42,790 nt of DNA from Oscillospiraceae bacterium (GCA_009779995.1 WRDW01000015.1:1-42790); one strand, 5' to 3'. Counted from the stretch's first letter, positions 15,926 to 23,909 are shown. Numbers and translations are program-made. Notes: generated by a model not told the origin, from the letters alone.

Positions 15926-16643
15926 CAGCTTCGCCCCCTTTGCTTCGCAAATGGATTTCGATAACTCGGGGCTGCAAACCGGGGATTTCGCCATGCCCGT
16001 GGAGCGCGCCATGGTGTGCCTGGACGCTACGCCGGCCGTGATCGAGCAGGCCGCGCGGGCAAAATGCGGGCTGCTGATCACCCACCACCCGGTGCTGTTC
16101 CACGCGCGCAGGCAGCTTTTGAGCGACGACCCGGCCTGGCTGCTCGCCCGCCGCGGCATGGCCTGCATCGCCTCCCACACCCCGCTGGACATCTGGAGCG
16201 TGAACGACCTGCTGGCGCAGCGCCTGTTCCCCGGCAGGGTCACGCGGCTGAACGAGCTCATTCGGGTCTGCACGCTGTCCCAGCCCATGGATGCCGCCAC
16301 ACTGGCGGCGCACGCCGCGCGCAGGCTCAATGCCCAGGTGCGCTACTGCGACGCGGGCCGGCCCATTGCGGCCGTGGCGGTCTGCGGCGGCCTGGGCTGC
16401 AAACTCATAGGCGAGGTCATAGGCCGCGCCGGTGAGGAAGGTGTCCCTGATGCCTTTCTTACCGGCGACGCCGGCCACCACGACTTCCTCGACGCCGCGC
16501 GGCACGGCCTGACCCTCCTGGCCGCGGGCCATTTCGAGACAGAAATCCACATCGTCCCCGCCCTGGCGGAAAAGCTGCGTGCCGCCTTCCCCGCCGTGGA
16601 ATGGCTCATCCCAAATGAATACGGAGTGATTAATTATGCATAA
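15891..16643 (+). CDS. Nif3-like dinuclear metal-center protein
   Basis: This 250-residue protein belongs to the Nif3/YqfO family, which is often annotated as GTP cyclohydrolase 1 type 2; its true reaction is uncertain. Expected metal ligands are visible: MDFDNSGLQ, LLITHHPVLFH (two His), IASHTPLDIW (His and Asp), and AAGHFETE near the end. The shorter form without the central PII-like insert is present. AAAGGAGG precedes ATG 15891, which is inside the end of trmK (35-nt overlap). The last codons form a 39-nt sequence that recurs at 19262, and its stop overlaps the start of the next gene. Confidence 0.92.
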   Translation: MTSVRDIYSFIDSFAPFASQMDFDNSGLQTGDFAMPVERAMVCLDATPAVIEQAARAKCGLLITHHPVLFHARRQLLSDDPAWLLARRGMACIASHTPLDIWSVNDLLAQRLFPGRVTRLNELIRVCTLSQPMDAATLAAHAARRLNAQVRYCDAGRPIAAVAVCGGLGCKLIGEVIGRAGEEGVPDAFLTGDAGHHDFLDAARHGLTLLAAGHFETEIHIVPALAEKLRAAFPAVEWLIPNEYGVINYA

Positions 16644-16698
16644 GAAGACGGCCAAGGCCCGCGCGGGCGCAATGAATACCGTGCCGCGCGGCCTCGAG
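16597..16698 (+). repeat. direct repeat, left copy (nif3 tail plus next gene's start)
   Basis: 102 nt matching 19262-19363 at 79 of 102 positions with no gap (34 of 39 before the ATG). It includes the sequence ACGGAGTGAT that serves as ribosome site and the ATG of the following gene. Confidence 0.8.
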
Positions 16699-18471
16699 CA
16701 GTGGTGCATGTCCCTGATCGGGCTGCTGATTGCCTGCTACGTCGCTTACGTGATCACGAGCAAGCTTTTTATGCTTCTGATAGAAATGACCGGCGCCTGG
16801 GTTGTGTACATGCTGTTCCCCCCCCTGGCATTGGCGGTATACGCGGCCCTGCGCAGCCTTGTCGGCATACGGCGAAAGGAGCCGGGCGCGCCAAGCAAGC
16901 GCAGGCAATTCTTCAGCCTTGACATCAGCCAAGCGCGTGAAAAGCTTTCCCTGCCCGCGTTTTTATATGGCTTCTCCGCCGTTTTCGTTGTTTTTGCGCT
17001 CAACTGGCTGGCGAATTATCCCGGCATTTGCTTGTGGCCTTTTGACGTCACCATGCTGTGGAGCCATGTGCAAACCGGGACGTTCGACAACTGGCATTCG
17101 GCCATTTACATGATGATTATCTGGCTGCTCACCAGGGTCGTCAACCGCTACGCTTTTGTTATCGCCGTGCAGATTTTCTGTTTCAGCCTGCTGTGCGGCT
17201 ATACGGCGGCAACGCTGTATGCCTGGGGCCTGCGGAAGCGTTGGGTCGCTTTATTCCTGCTCGCGGTCATTTCCGCGCGTTCCACCCGGACCATCATGCT
17301 CTACGCGATAAAGGACAGCTACTTCACGATATTTACGCTTTGGGCGGCGGTTTGCTTAATCAACGCCGTGCTTTCGGACGGCGCATGGCTTGACCGGCGG
17401 GCAAACCGCGTCGCCCTGGGCGTTGCCCTGGGGCTGATCTCAATCATCCGCCACAACGGGGTTCTTTTTTCGCTTCCGATCGCCGTGCTCCTGTTCGCGC
17501 TGTATGCCAAAAAGCGGACGCTTGCCTGCGTTTTTACCGGCGCGGTGGCGCTGGCCGTCGCCATGGGTATTATCGGGCCGCTGTACCGGGCCGTCGGCGT
17601 GACAGATCTCGTCGAGCACCGGGTGTATACGGAGGTCATCAATCTGCCGATGGCGATGTTGACCAGCATCTACATCGCAAATCCGCAGGCGCTGGACGAG
17701 GACGCCACCGCGCTGATGGAAGCCCTTGCCACGCCCGCGCAATGGCAGGCTCAACCAAAATTCGACAGCTATTTGACCTTAAAATTTCTGAAGCCGCGCG
17801 AATTGATGGTTGACGCATCCTACCACGGCGACATGGGGGCGCTGTACGGCGCCTTCAGCGAAGTTTATACCGAGCGTTACCTGTTGGCCCCGCCGGGCAA
17901 GCTGGCGCGGATGTTCTTGCACGCTGTCAAAAACGAGCCGGAAATCGCGCTGAAGCAAGTCGTCAAATGCAACCAGGTCGCTTGGGATCCCACAGCCATC
18001 AATTACACGGTTCCCGACGACGGCGGTTTTAACGCCCTGTTCAGCGTCGGCATCAGCGCCGAGGTATTGGACCAGCTTGGGATCACCAACTCCCCGCAGC
18101 TGCTGGGAGAGGTCAGGAGTACCGCCGGGCTGCCTTTTTTCCTGGCGTTCAAGGTGCCGAACGGGATCCTGGACCGGGCCATCCGGCTGCTTACCCCCAG
18201 CCGCGCGCTGCAATGCCTCGGGATCAACATACTGGCATTGATGCTGTGCGCGTGGTTTTCGCTGCACCGGCGGCGCGGCTGGGCCGCGCTGCTCCTGGCG
18301 GGCCCGAGCCTGGCGTATTGCCTGGCCACCATGACCATGCTGGGCACCCCGGAGGAATACCGCATTATGCATTTCATCACCGTGATAACGCTGCCGCTCA
18401 TATTTGCGAGCCTGGGCAAAGTGAAAGAGAACGAGAAAGCGCAAGAGGAAAGCCAGGGCGAAAACCTATGA
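16636..18471 (+). CDS. GT-C-like polytopic membrane protein (DUF6020-like)
   Basis: A 611-residue membrane protein with about 12 spans. After a polar loop it shows NYPGICLWPFDVTMLW, a pattern of lipid-linked-sugar (GT-C) glycosyltransferases and DUF6020 proteins, in which the Asp is the likely catalytic residue; then FDNWHSAIYMMI, and IKDSYFTIFTLWAAV. It probably adds a sugar to a cell-surface carbohydrate. The first 21 residues (MHKKTAKARAGAMNTVP) match the N-terminus of the glycerophosphodiesterase encoded at 19301 and are not typical of this family, so the native start may be a later Met (residue 13, 29 or 30). The TylF-like methyltransferase gene follows after 19 nt, suggesting joint action on one glycan. 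Confidence 0.72.
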   Translation: MHKKTAKARAGAMNTVPRGLEQWCMSLIGLLIACYVAYVITSKLFMLLIEMTGAWVVYMLFPPLALAVYAALRSLVGIRRKEPGAPSKRRQFFSLDISQAREKLSLPAFLYGFSAVFVVFALNWLANYPGICLWPFDVTMLWSHVQTGTFDNWHSAIYMMIIWLLTRVVNRYAFVIAVQIFCFSLLCGYTAATLYAWGLRKRWVALFLLAVISARSTRTIMLYAIKDSYFTIFTLWAAVCLINAVLSDGAWLDRRANRVALGVALGLISIIRHNGVLFSLPIAVLLFALYAKKRTLACVFTGAVALAVAMGIIGPLYRAVGVTDLVEHRVYTEVINLPMAMLTSIYIANPQALDEDATALMEALATPAQWQAQPKFDSYLTLKFLKPRELMVDASYHGDMGALYGAFSEVYTERYLLAPPGKLARMFLHAVKNEPEIALKQVVKCNQVAWDPTAINYTVPDDGGFNALFSVGISAEVLDQLGITNSPQLLGEVRSTAGLPFFLAFKVPNGILDRAIRLLTPSRALQCLGINILALMLCAWFSLHRRRGWAALLLAGPSLAYCLATMTMLGTPEEYRIMHFITVITLPLIFASLGKVKENEKAQEESQGENL

Positions 18472-18490
18472 CTTAACAGGGGTAAGCAAA

Positions 18491-19237
18491 TTGGACAAAA
18501 GAGAGTTCATGTATCGAAAAGGCACAAACAAGGCGATGTCCAGGCTTCATTACCACATGCGGCGTTCTGTGAAGGTGCTGCCGGGCATCGTCAACCGGGG
18601 CGTGCGCAGAGGCAAGCTGACGGGCGACCTGCTCTCCTCCTATTGGGGCAGGGCCGGCTACGTCTATAGCGACGGCGATTACGTGCGCAACGCCTCGCTG
18701 GAGCTGGCGGCCCGCGAGATCTGCGAGCGCGGCGTGGCCGGGGCGGCCGCGGAGCTGGGCGTGTTCCGCGGGGACTATGCCAAGCTGATCAACCAGGCCT
18801 TCCCGGACCGGAAGCTCTACCTGTTCGATACATTCAGCGGCTTTGACCCGGACGAATATGCGTGGGAGCGGCAGCGGGGCTATGTCCGCGAAGTGGACGA
18901 TTTTTCCGATACCTCCATGGACCTGGTGCTGCGCAAGATGAAATATCCGCAAAATTGCGTGGTGAAACAGGGGTACTTTCCGGATTCCGCCGCCGGTTTG
19001 GACGAGCAATTCGCCTTCGTCAGCATAGACTGCGACCTCTATCAGCCCACCCTCGCGGGCCTCAGGTTTTTCAGGGAAAGGCTGTCGCCCGGCGGGTATA
19101 TCTTCGTGCACGACTACCAAAACCCCGTCTACGTCGGCGTGAAGGCCGCCGTCCGGGACTTTTGCGAAAGCAGCGGCGACACATACTTTTTGTTGCCGGA
19201 CACCTGCGGCAGCGCCGTGATCACCAGGCCATACTGA
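18491..19237 (+). CDS. TylF/MycF-type O-methyltransferase
   Basis: A 248-residue SAM-dependent enzyme. It has the family's motifs: AAELGVFRGDYAKLIN (SAM loop), LYLFDTFSGFD, FVSIDCDLYQPTLAGLRFF (metal-binding DxD region) and GGYIFVHDYQNP. Family members methylate sugar hydroxyls of macrolides or surface glycans using magnesium. The frame opens with a TTG at 18491 behind a weak ribosome site (AGGGG), 19 nt after the GT-C-like gene; a Met six codons later (MYRKGTN) is an alternative. With the upstream gene it forms a two-gene cassette that is bracketed by the direct repeats at 16597 and 19262. Confidence 0.87.
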   Translation: MDKREFMYRKGTNKAMSRLHYHMRRSVKVLPGIVNRGVRRGKLTGDLLSSYWGRAGYVYSDGDYVRNASLELAAREICERGVAGAAAELGVFRGDYAKLINQAFPDRKLYLFDTFSGFDPDEYAWERQRGYVREVDDFSDTSMDLVLRKMKYPQNCVVKQGYFPDSAAGLDEQFAFVSIDCDLYQPTLAGLRFFRERLSPGGYIFVHDYQNPVYVGVKAAVRDFCESSGDTYFLLPDTCGSAVITRPY

Positions 19238-19261
19238 ATGACACAGACAATACGCCCAACC

Positions 19262-19363
19262 TGGAATGGCGCACCGCGAATGAATACGGAGTGATAAATT
19301 ATGCATAGGACCACCGTGACGGCCCACGCGGGCGCGCTGGACACCGTACCCAACAGCATCGAG
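19262..19363 (+). repeat. direct repeat, right copy (remnant nif3-like tail plus GDPD start)
   Basis: Counterpart of 16597-16698, exactly 2665 nt downstream. It even keeps the nif3 reading phase (EW...NEYGVINYA then stop), although no nif3 body lies ahead of it here. Confidence 0.8.
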
Positions 19364-19897
19364 TCCGTCCGGGCCTGCCTGGCCTGCGGCGCGGACATCC
19401 TCGAGGTGGACGTGCGCTTCCTCCCAGACGGCGAACCCGCCCTCGGCCACAACAGCGTTGGCCCCGGCGGCGCGAGGCTCGAGGAGGCCTTCGCCCTCCT
19501 GGGAGAAGGCGATATGCAGATCAATTTAGACATGAAGGAGAAGAGCGGCATCCCCCGCATGGCCGAACTCGTTATACAGTACGGCTTGCAGGGCCGCGCC
19601 TTCATGACGGGGATGCACAAAAAGCACTGCGTGGCCTATCGCGATTGCGGCATTCCCAGCTACATCAATTCGGCGAAGATCGACGACGCAACAGAGGCGG
19701 GCGCGCTGGGGCTCAATATCAGCTACAAAAAATGCACCAAGCGGCTCGTGCGCAAGGCCCACGAGGCGGGCCTGCTGGTCTCCGTCTGGACGGTGAACAG
19801 GCCGAAGGACATGCGTAAAATGCTGCGCTTTGGCGCGGACAACATCACAACGCGCCGCCCGGGCCTGCTGCTGGAGATCAAGATCCATGAAGCTTGA
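19301..19897 (+). CDS. glycerophosphodiester phosphodiesterase, short form
   Basis: A 198-residue GDPD-family protein, shorter than the usual 230-250. It would cleave glycerophosphodiesters to glycerol-3-phosphate and an alcohol. Visible are the first-strand motif TAHAGALDTVPNS, the metal-binding EVDVRFLPDGEPALGH (Glu, Asp, His), INLDMKEK, and VSVWTVNRPKDM with a closing GADNITTRRP. In the canonical first motif (HRG) the Arg is replaced by Ala (HAG), so activity may be altered. No signal peptide, so it is cytoplasmic. ACGGAGTGAT ahead of the ATG comes from the direct repeat. The rqcH start lies within its last four codons, so the two are coupled. Confidence 0.82.
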   Translation: MHRTTVTAHAGALDTVPNSIESVRACLACGADILEVDVRFLPDGEPALGHNSVGPGGARLEEAFALLGEGDMQINLDMKEKSGIPRMAELVIQYGLQGRAFMTGMHKKHCVAYRDCGIPSYINSAKIDDATEAGALGLNISYKKCTKRLVRKAHEAGLLVSVWTVNRPKDMRKMLRFGADNITTRRPGLLLEIKIHEA

Positions 19898-21392
19898 CGC
19901 CAATCTCATCCATCTTTTATGCATGGAGCTGAATAGCGCGCTGGCCGGTTGTCGTATAGAAAAAATTCACAACCCCGCCAAAGAAGAATTTATTCTGCAT
20001 TTGAGGGGCCGGGAGGGCGCGCACAGGCTGCTGCTGTGCCTCGGCCCGGGCCGGGCGCGGGCGGGGCTCGTTGCCGGGGTTCCGGAGAACCCCCCGCAGC
20101 CGGGCATGTTCTGTATGCTGCTGCGCAAGCACCTGCAGGGCGCGTGCCTCACGGGCGTGCGCCAGCCGGAGGGGGAGAGAATCTTATTTTTTGACTTTTC
20201 CGGCCATACTGAAATAGGCGAGCCCGTGAAGCTCAGCCTGTGCGCCGAGCTCACCGGCCGCCGCACGAATTTGCTATTGCTTCGCGAGGACGCCGGGGCC
20301 CCAACGAACCGAAGGTTCGATGCGAGCGCCGCAGGCTCGTTGGGGTGGTATATTATTGACTGCCTCAAGCGCGGCGACGTCACCCAAGGCGGGCGGCCGC
20401 TGCTGCCCGGCGCGCGCTACGAGCCGCCCCCGGCCAACGGCTATACCCCGCCTGAAGCCCCGGCACAGCCAAATCAAGCGCAGTCCGTCTCTGCCCTGCT
20501 GGAGGCCCACTACGCCGAAAAGGACCGCGCCGAGCGCAAGCGCCGGCAGGCGGGCGCGCTGGTGAAGCTGGTTGAAAACCGCATGGCCCGCGTCCGGCGC
20601 AAGCTGGAGGCCCAGCGGCAGGAGCTCGCCCGCGCGCAGGATAGAGAGCACCTGCGCGTCTATGCCGAGCTCATATTGGCCAACCAGGCCGGGCTGGAGC
20701 GCGGGGCCAAGGGCCGCGCGACCTATCGCCTGGAAAACTACTACGAAGACAACGCCCCGCTCGCCATCCCGGCAAACCCGGCGCTGGGGCCCGCCGCCAA
20801 CGCCCAGCGCTATTTCAAGGAGTACCGCAAGGCGAAGACGGCGGCGGGCCTGCTGGGCGATTTCATCGCGCAGGGCGAGCAGGCGCTGCAATACCTCGAA
20901 AGCGTGTCCTATCACCTTCTGCGCTGTGAAAGCCCGGCGGAGCTCGAGGCCCTGCGCCACGAGCTGGAAATCCAGGGGTACTGCAAGCCGAAGTCCGGCA
21001 AGCCGAAAAAGCAGCGCCCGCTGCCGCCCCTGGAATACACAAGCGGCGAGGGCCTGCGCATCCTGGTGGGGCGCGGCAACCTGCAAAACGACCAGCTGAG
21101 CCTCAAGACCGCCGCGCCGGGCGACCTGTGGTTCCACGCACAGGGCGTACCGGGCTCCCATGTGATTTTGTGCACAGAGGGCAAAGAACCCGGCCAGGCG
21201 GGCATAGAGGAGGCGGCCATGCTCGCGGCCTGGCACAGCCGGCTTGGGGGTCCCGGCGAGGTGGACTACACCCCCGCCGCCGCGCTGAAAAAGCCCCCCG
21301 GCGCGCCCCCCGGCAAGGTGATCTACCACAGGCACAAGAGCCTCTACGCCAGCCCCACGCAGGCGCTGGTGGACGCGCTGAAAAAGAAGTAG
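19887..21392 (+). CDS. rqcH: RqcH-type ribosome quality-control protein (NFACT)
   Basis: This 501-residue protein binds stalled 50S subunits and recruits tRNA-Ala to add C-terminal alanine tails; it was earlier named fibronectin-binding protein A. The order is NFACT-N (MKLDANLIHLLCMELNSA), HhH, coiled coil (about 195-280), and NFACT-R (ILVGRGNLQNDQLSLK, then DLWFHAQGVPGSHVIL). The Asp-Arg pair that is essential at positions 97-98 in characterised RqcH is Glu-Arg here (EGERILFF). Residues 136-154 come from a palindromic repeat inserted in the loop before YIIDCLKRG. The protein is about 60-70 residues shorter than typical homologues. It starts at ATG 19887, overlapping the GDPD gene. Confidence 0.92.
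   Translation: MKLDANLIHLLCMELNSALAGCRIEKIHNPAKEEFILHLRGREGAHRLLLCLGPGRARAGLVAGVPENPPQPGMFCMLLRKHLQGACLTGVRQPEGERILFFDFSGHTEIGEPVKLSLCAELTGRRTNLLLLREDAGAPTNRRFDASAAGSLGWYIIDCLKRGDVTQGGRPLLPGARYEPPPANGYTPPEAPAQPNQAQSVSALLEAHYAEKDRAERKRRQAGALVKLVENRMARVRRKLEAQRQELARAQDREHLRVYAELILANQAGLERGAKGRATYRLENYYEDNAPLAIPANPALGPAANAQRYFKEYRKAKTAAGLLGDFIAQGEQALQYLESVSYHLLRCESPAELEALRHELEIQGYCKPKSGKPKKQRPLPPLEYTSGEGLRILVGRGNLQNDQLSLKTAAPGDLWFHAQGVPGSHVILCTEGKEPGQAGIEEAAMLAAWHSRLGGPGEVDYTPAAALKKPPGAPPGKVIYHRHKSLYASPTQALVDALKKK
20292..20348. repeat. CCCCAACGA palindromic element inside rqcH
   Basis: The core 20299-20345 has outer arms CCCCAACGA/TCGTTGGGG enclosing two smaller hairpins (CGAACC-gaa-GGTTCG and GAGC/GCTC). 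It shares GCCGGGG and GTGG flanks with the two MFS copies but is longer. It is read in frame as residues 136-154. Confidence 0.85.
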
Positions 21393-21395
21393 AGC

Positions 21396-21473
21396 CTGTA
21401 GGGGTGGCATTCTTGCCACCCGAAGATAAAACCATGCGTTTTGTGCCGGGTGGCAAGAATGCCACCCCTACAG
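21396..21473. repeat. inverted doublet of the GTAGGGG repeat
   Basis: Arms 21396-21422 and 21447-21473 are perfect 27-nt reverse complements separated by 24 nt. It lies between rqcH and the first gene of the ethanolamine block and could fold into a long RNA hairpin; no T-tract follows. Confidence 0.92.
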
Positions 21474-21499
21474 CCGCCAACCCTACACAAGGAGGCCCC

Positions 21500-22168
21500 A
21501 TGACGAAAAAATCAATCGCAATCCTGCTTGCAGCTCTGTTGGCCCTGCTGTTTTGCCTGCCGGTATTGGCCGCGCCGACGCAAAACGAGCTGGACGGCAT
21601 GACCCCCTACGGCCTGCGCGCTAAGGCCTTCCCCGAGGAAGAGGGCGCGGTAAGGCTGTTCTTTCAGGTGGTTGGCCTAGGGGTCGGGCTGCCGGGCATG
21701 GATGAAAGCGACGACATTTACTTATGCTTAGAGATTAAGCGCGGCGAGAGAGATTGGCAGCTCTACCAAAGCCGCAGTTCCGCAACCTTCCTGGAGAATA
21801 ACCAGATAGGCGACGGAGAATTCACCTGGAGGTTTGATCAGGTATTCGCTGACGAGGAACCCATCTATTTTCGTATATACTGCGAATATGTACAGGGCGG
21901 CATACTGCTGGGCGGCTACACAGGCACGGGTCTGCGCAGCGCCTACTCCAACGTGGCCTACATCGGGATTGCGGGGGAGGGATATACTGAGCCGACCACT
22001 GTAGGCATCGCCCCCGTGCCCTATGACGAGGAAGACCCGCCGCAGGAGAGCAGCGGCGCGATGGCGATTTTGCTGGCGCTGCTGCTCTGGATAGGCGTTG
22101 CGCTGGCGCTGGTGCTTGCTATTGTCGTCATTATTGTGATTGCCAGGAAGAGAAAGAAAAATCCATGA
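21500..22168 (+). CDS. surface protein with signal peptide and C-terminal membrane anchor, hypothetical
   Basis: This 222-residue protein has a signal peptide (KKSIAILLAALLALLFCLPV, cleavage near VLA-APT), an extracellular beta-rich body of about 160 residues, and a C-terminal span (about 186-215) ending in the basic stop-transfer RKRKKNP. No family is recognised. AAGGAGGCC precedes ATG 21500. The stop codon overlaps the eutB start (ATGA), so this protein is made with the first enzyme of the ethanolamine pathway. That position would suit a surface role linked to substrate capture, but nothing in the sequence proves it. Confidence 0.7.
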   Translation: MTKKSIAILLAALLALLFCLPVLAAPTQNELDGMTPYGLRAKAFPEEEGAVRLFFQVVGLGVGLPGMDESDDIYLCLEIKRGERDWQLYQSRSSATFLENNQIGDGEFTWRFDQVFADEEPIYFRIYCEYVQGGILLGGYTGTGLRSAYSNVAYIGIAGEGYTEPTTVGIAPVPYDEEDPPQESSGAMAILLALLLWIGVALALVLAIVVIIVIARKRKKNP

Positions 22169-23544
22169 CCCTCACCACCACCCTGCTGGGCCAGAGCTTT
22201 TCTTTCAAAAGCGTGAAAGAGCTGTTGGCCAAAGCGAATGAAGAGAAATCCGGCGACAAATTGGCCGGGTTGGCGGCGGCGAGCGATTTGGAGCGCGTGG
22301 CCGCCAAGCAGGTGCTCTCGGCGCTGCTGGTGAGCGACCTGCGGGAGCACCCCGCCGTGCCCTACGAACAGGACGACGTGACGCGCATGATTCAAGACGG
22401 CGTGAATGAAAGAATCTATAGCGAGGTACGCAATTGGAGCCTGGCCGAGCTGCGCGAGTGGCTGCTTGACGCCAACACAAGCGAGAGCATGATCAAGCGC
22501 GTGTCGGCTGGATTGACGGCGGAAGTGATCGCGGGCGTTTGCAAGCTCATGGGGAACCTGGATTTGGTGCTGGCGGCGAGCAAAATCAACGTGACGGCGC
22601 ATTGCAACACGACAATCGGCCTGCGGGGAACACTGGCGACACGCCTGCAGCCGAACCACCCCACGGACAGCGTGGAGGGCGTCACGGCCTCGCTGCTGGA
22701 GGGCCTCAGTTACGGCTGCGGCGACGCCCTCATCGGCCTGAACCCCGTGAACGACAACGCAAGCGGCATGACGGCCCTGCTGGAACGCTTCGACGAGATC
22801 GTGCGAAAATTCGAGATTCCCACGCAGATCTGCGTGCTGGGGCACATCACGACCCAAATCGCCGCGCTGAAGCAGGGCGCGCCCATGGATGTGATCTTCC
22901 AGTCCATCGCGGGCAGCCAGAGGGGCAACGAGGCCTTCGGGTTCACCACGGAGACGATCCGGGAGGCCCAGGCGCTGCTCAGGCAAAACGGCACAGCCAC
23001 GGGGCCGAACGTCCTCTACTTCGAGACCGGCCAGGGCAGCGAGCTCTCCAGCGAGGCCCATTTTGGCACAGATCAAGTCACGATGGAGGCCCGCTGCTAC
23101 GGCTACGCGAAGGCTTTTTCGCCTTTTATGGTGAACACAGTTGTAGGCTTCATCGGCCCGGAGTATCTCTACGACAGCCGCCAGGTGATACGCGCGGGGC
23201 TTGAAGATCATTTCATGGGCAAGCTGACGGGCATCCCCATGGGCTGCGACTGCTGCTACACCAACCACATGCAGGCCGACCAGAACGACATCGAGAATCT
23301 GGCCCTGCTGCTGGGCGCCGCCGGCGTGAATTACATCATAGGCGTGCCGGCGGGCGACGACGTGATGCTCAACTACCAGACCAACGCCTACCACGACGCC
23401 GCCGCCATCCGCGAAATCCTGGGCCTGCGGCCCCTGCCGGAATTCGAGGCCTGGCTGGAGCGGATGGGGATTATGCAGGACGGGAAGTTGACGGCGCTGG
23501 CCGGGAGGCCGGAGTTAATTTCAAATAGGAGGCAAGCGCAATAA
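22165..23544 (+). CDS. eutB: ethanolamine ammonia-lyase large subunit EutB
   Basis: Catalytic subunit (459 aa, usual about 453) of the adenosylcobalamin-dependent enzyme that converts ethanolamine to acetaldehyde and ammonia inside the microcompartment. Recognised by long blocks such as LSYGCGDALIGLNPVNDN, ICVLGHITTQIAALKQGAP, DVIFQSIAGSQRGNEAFG and GIPMGCDCCYTNHMQADQ, which build the TIM barrel and substrate site. The start at 22165 overlaps the upstream surface-protein gene by 4 nt. In most operons eutC follows directly; here a small lipoprotein gene sits between. No reactivase (eutA) gene is present nearby. Confidence 0.97.
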   Translation: MTLTTTLLGQSFSFKSVKELLAKANEEKSGDKLAGLAAASDLERVAAKQVLSALLVSDLREHPAVPYEQDDVTRMIQDGVNERIYSEVRNWSLAELREWLLDANTSESMIKRVSAGLTAEVIAGVCKLMGNLDLVLAASKINVTAHCNTTIGLRGTLATRLQPNHPTDSVEGVTASLLEGLSYGCGDALIGLNPVNDNASGMTALLERFDEIVRKFEIPTQICVLGHITTQIAALKQGAPMDVIFQSIAGSQRGNEAFGFTTETIREAQALLRQNGTATGPNVLYFETGQGSELSSEAHFGTDQVTMEARCYGYAKAFSPFMVNTVVGFIGPEYLYDSRQVIRAGLEDHFMGKLTGIPMGCDCCYTNHMQADQNDIENLALLLGAAGVNYIIGVPAGDDVMLNYQTNAYHDAAAIREILGLRPLPEFEAWLERMGIMQDGKLTALAGRPELISNRRQAQ

Positions 23545-23909
23545 AACTTTTTACAAGACTGCTAATGATACTATCGGCAATCGCTCTATGCCTTGCCGGG
23601 TGCGGGCAGAGCGCAATCGTCGGGACATGGATAACAGAAATTGACGGAACCGAGGCAAGCTTTGAGTTTACACGTGATAATAAGATTATAGCGTCCGCGG
23701 CAAACGATGAAGGGGAAAAAATTTTGGTGTATGAAGGATCATATCAGCTTAATGGGGATAAGCTTAAGCTAATCCCTGATGATCCGCAGCATAAAGAAGA
23801 AGAGTATACGTTCCAGATCAATGGCGACAAATTGATTCTGACGATGAATGAAGACCCAGACAATCTTTACCAACAAGCCAAAACGATTGTATTGAGCAGA
23901 GCAAAATAA
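23541..23909 (+). CDS. small lipoprotein inserted between eutB and eutC, possible ATA start
   Basis: A predicted lipoprotein of 122 residues. Its lipobox is LAGC, and the mature part is a beta-rich domain reading GTWITEIDGTEASFEF, KLKLIPDD and GDKLILTM, like small DUF-type lipoproteins that bind ligands. The first ATG (23565) lacks a ribosome site and drops the basic n-region. If translation starts at ATA 23541, AGGAGG lies 8 nt upstream and the signal peptide becomes complete (KLFTRLLMILSAIALCLAGC); this ATA overlaps the eutB stop (ATAA). So a rare ATA start, or a mutated ATG, is likely. The gene is richer in A+T than its neighbours, suggesting a later insertion. Confidence 0.65.
   Translation: MKLFTRLLMILSAIALCLAGCGQSAIVGTWITEIDGTEASFEFTRDNKIIASAANDEGEKILVYEGSYQLNGDKLKLIPDDPQHKEEEYTFQINGDKLILTMNEDPDNLYQQAKTIVLSRAK

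Noticed and set aside
21396-21473. Doublet hairpin as an ordinary Rho-independent terminator or as a EutV antiterminator site
   Set aside because: No T-run follows, the sequence recurs outside the operon, and it lacks the paired small stem-loops expected of EutV targets.
22021-23394. 457-codon minus-strand frame opposite eutB
   Set aside because: Shadow of eutB with no start signals.
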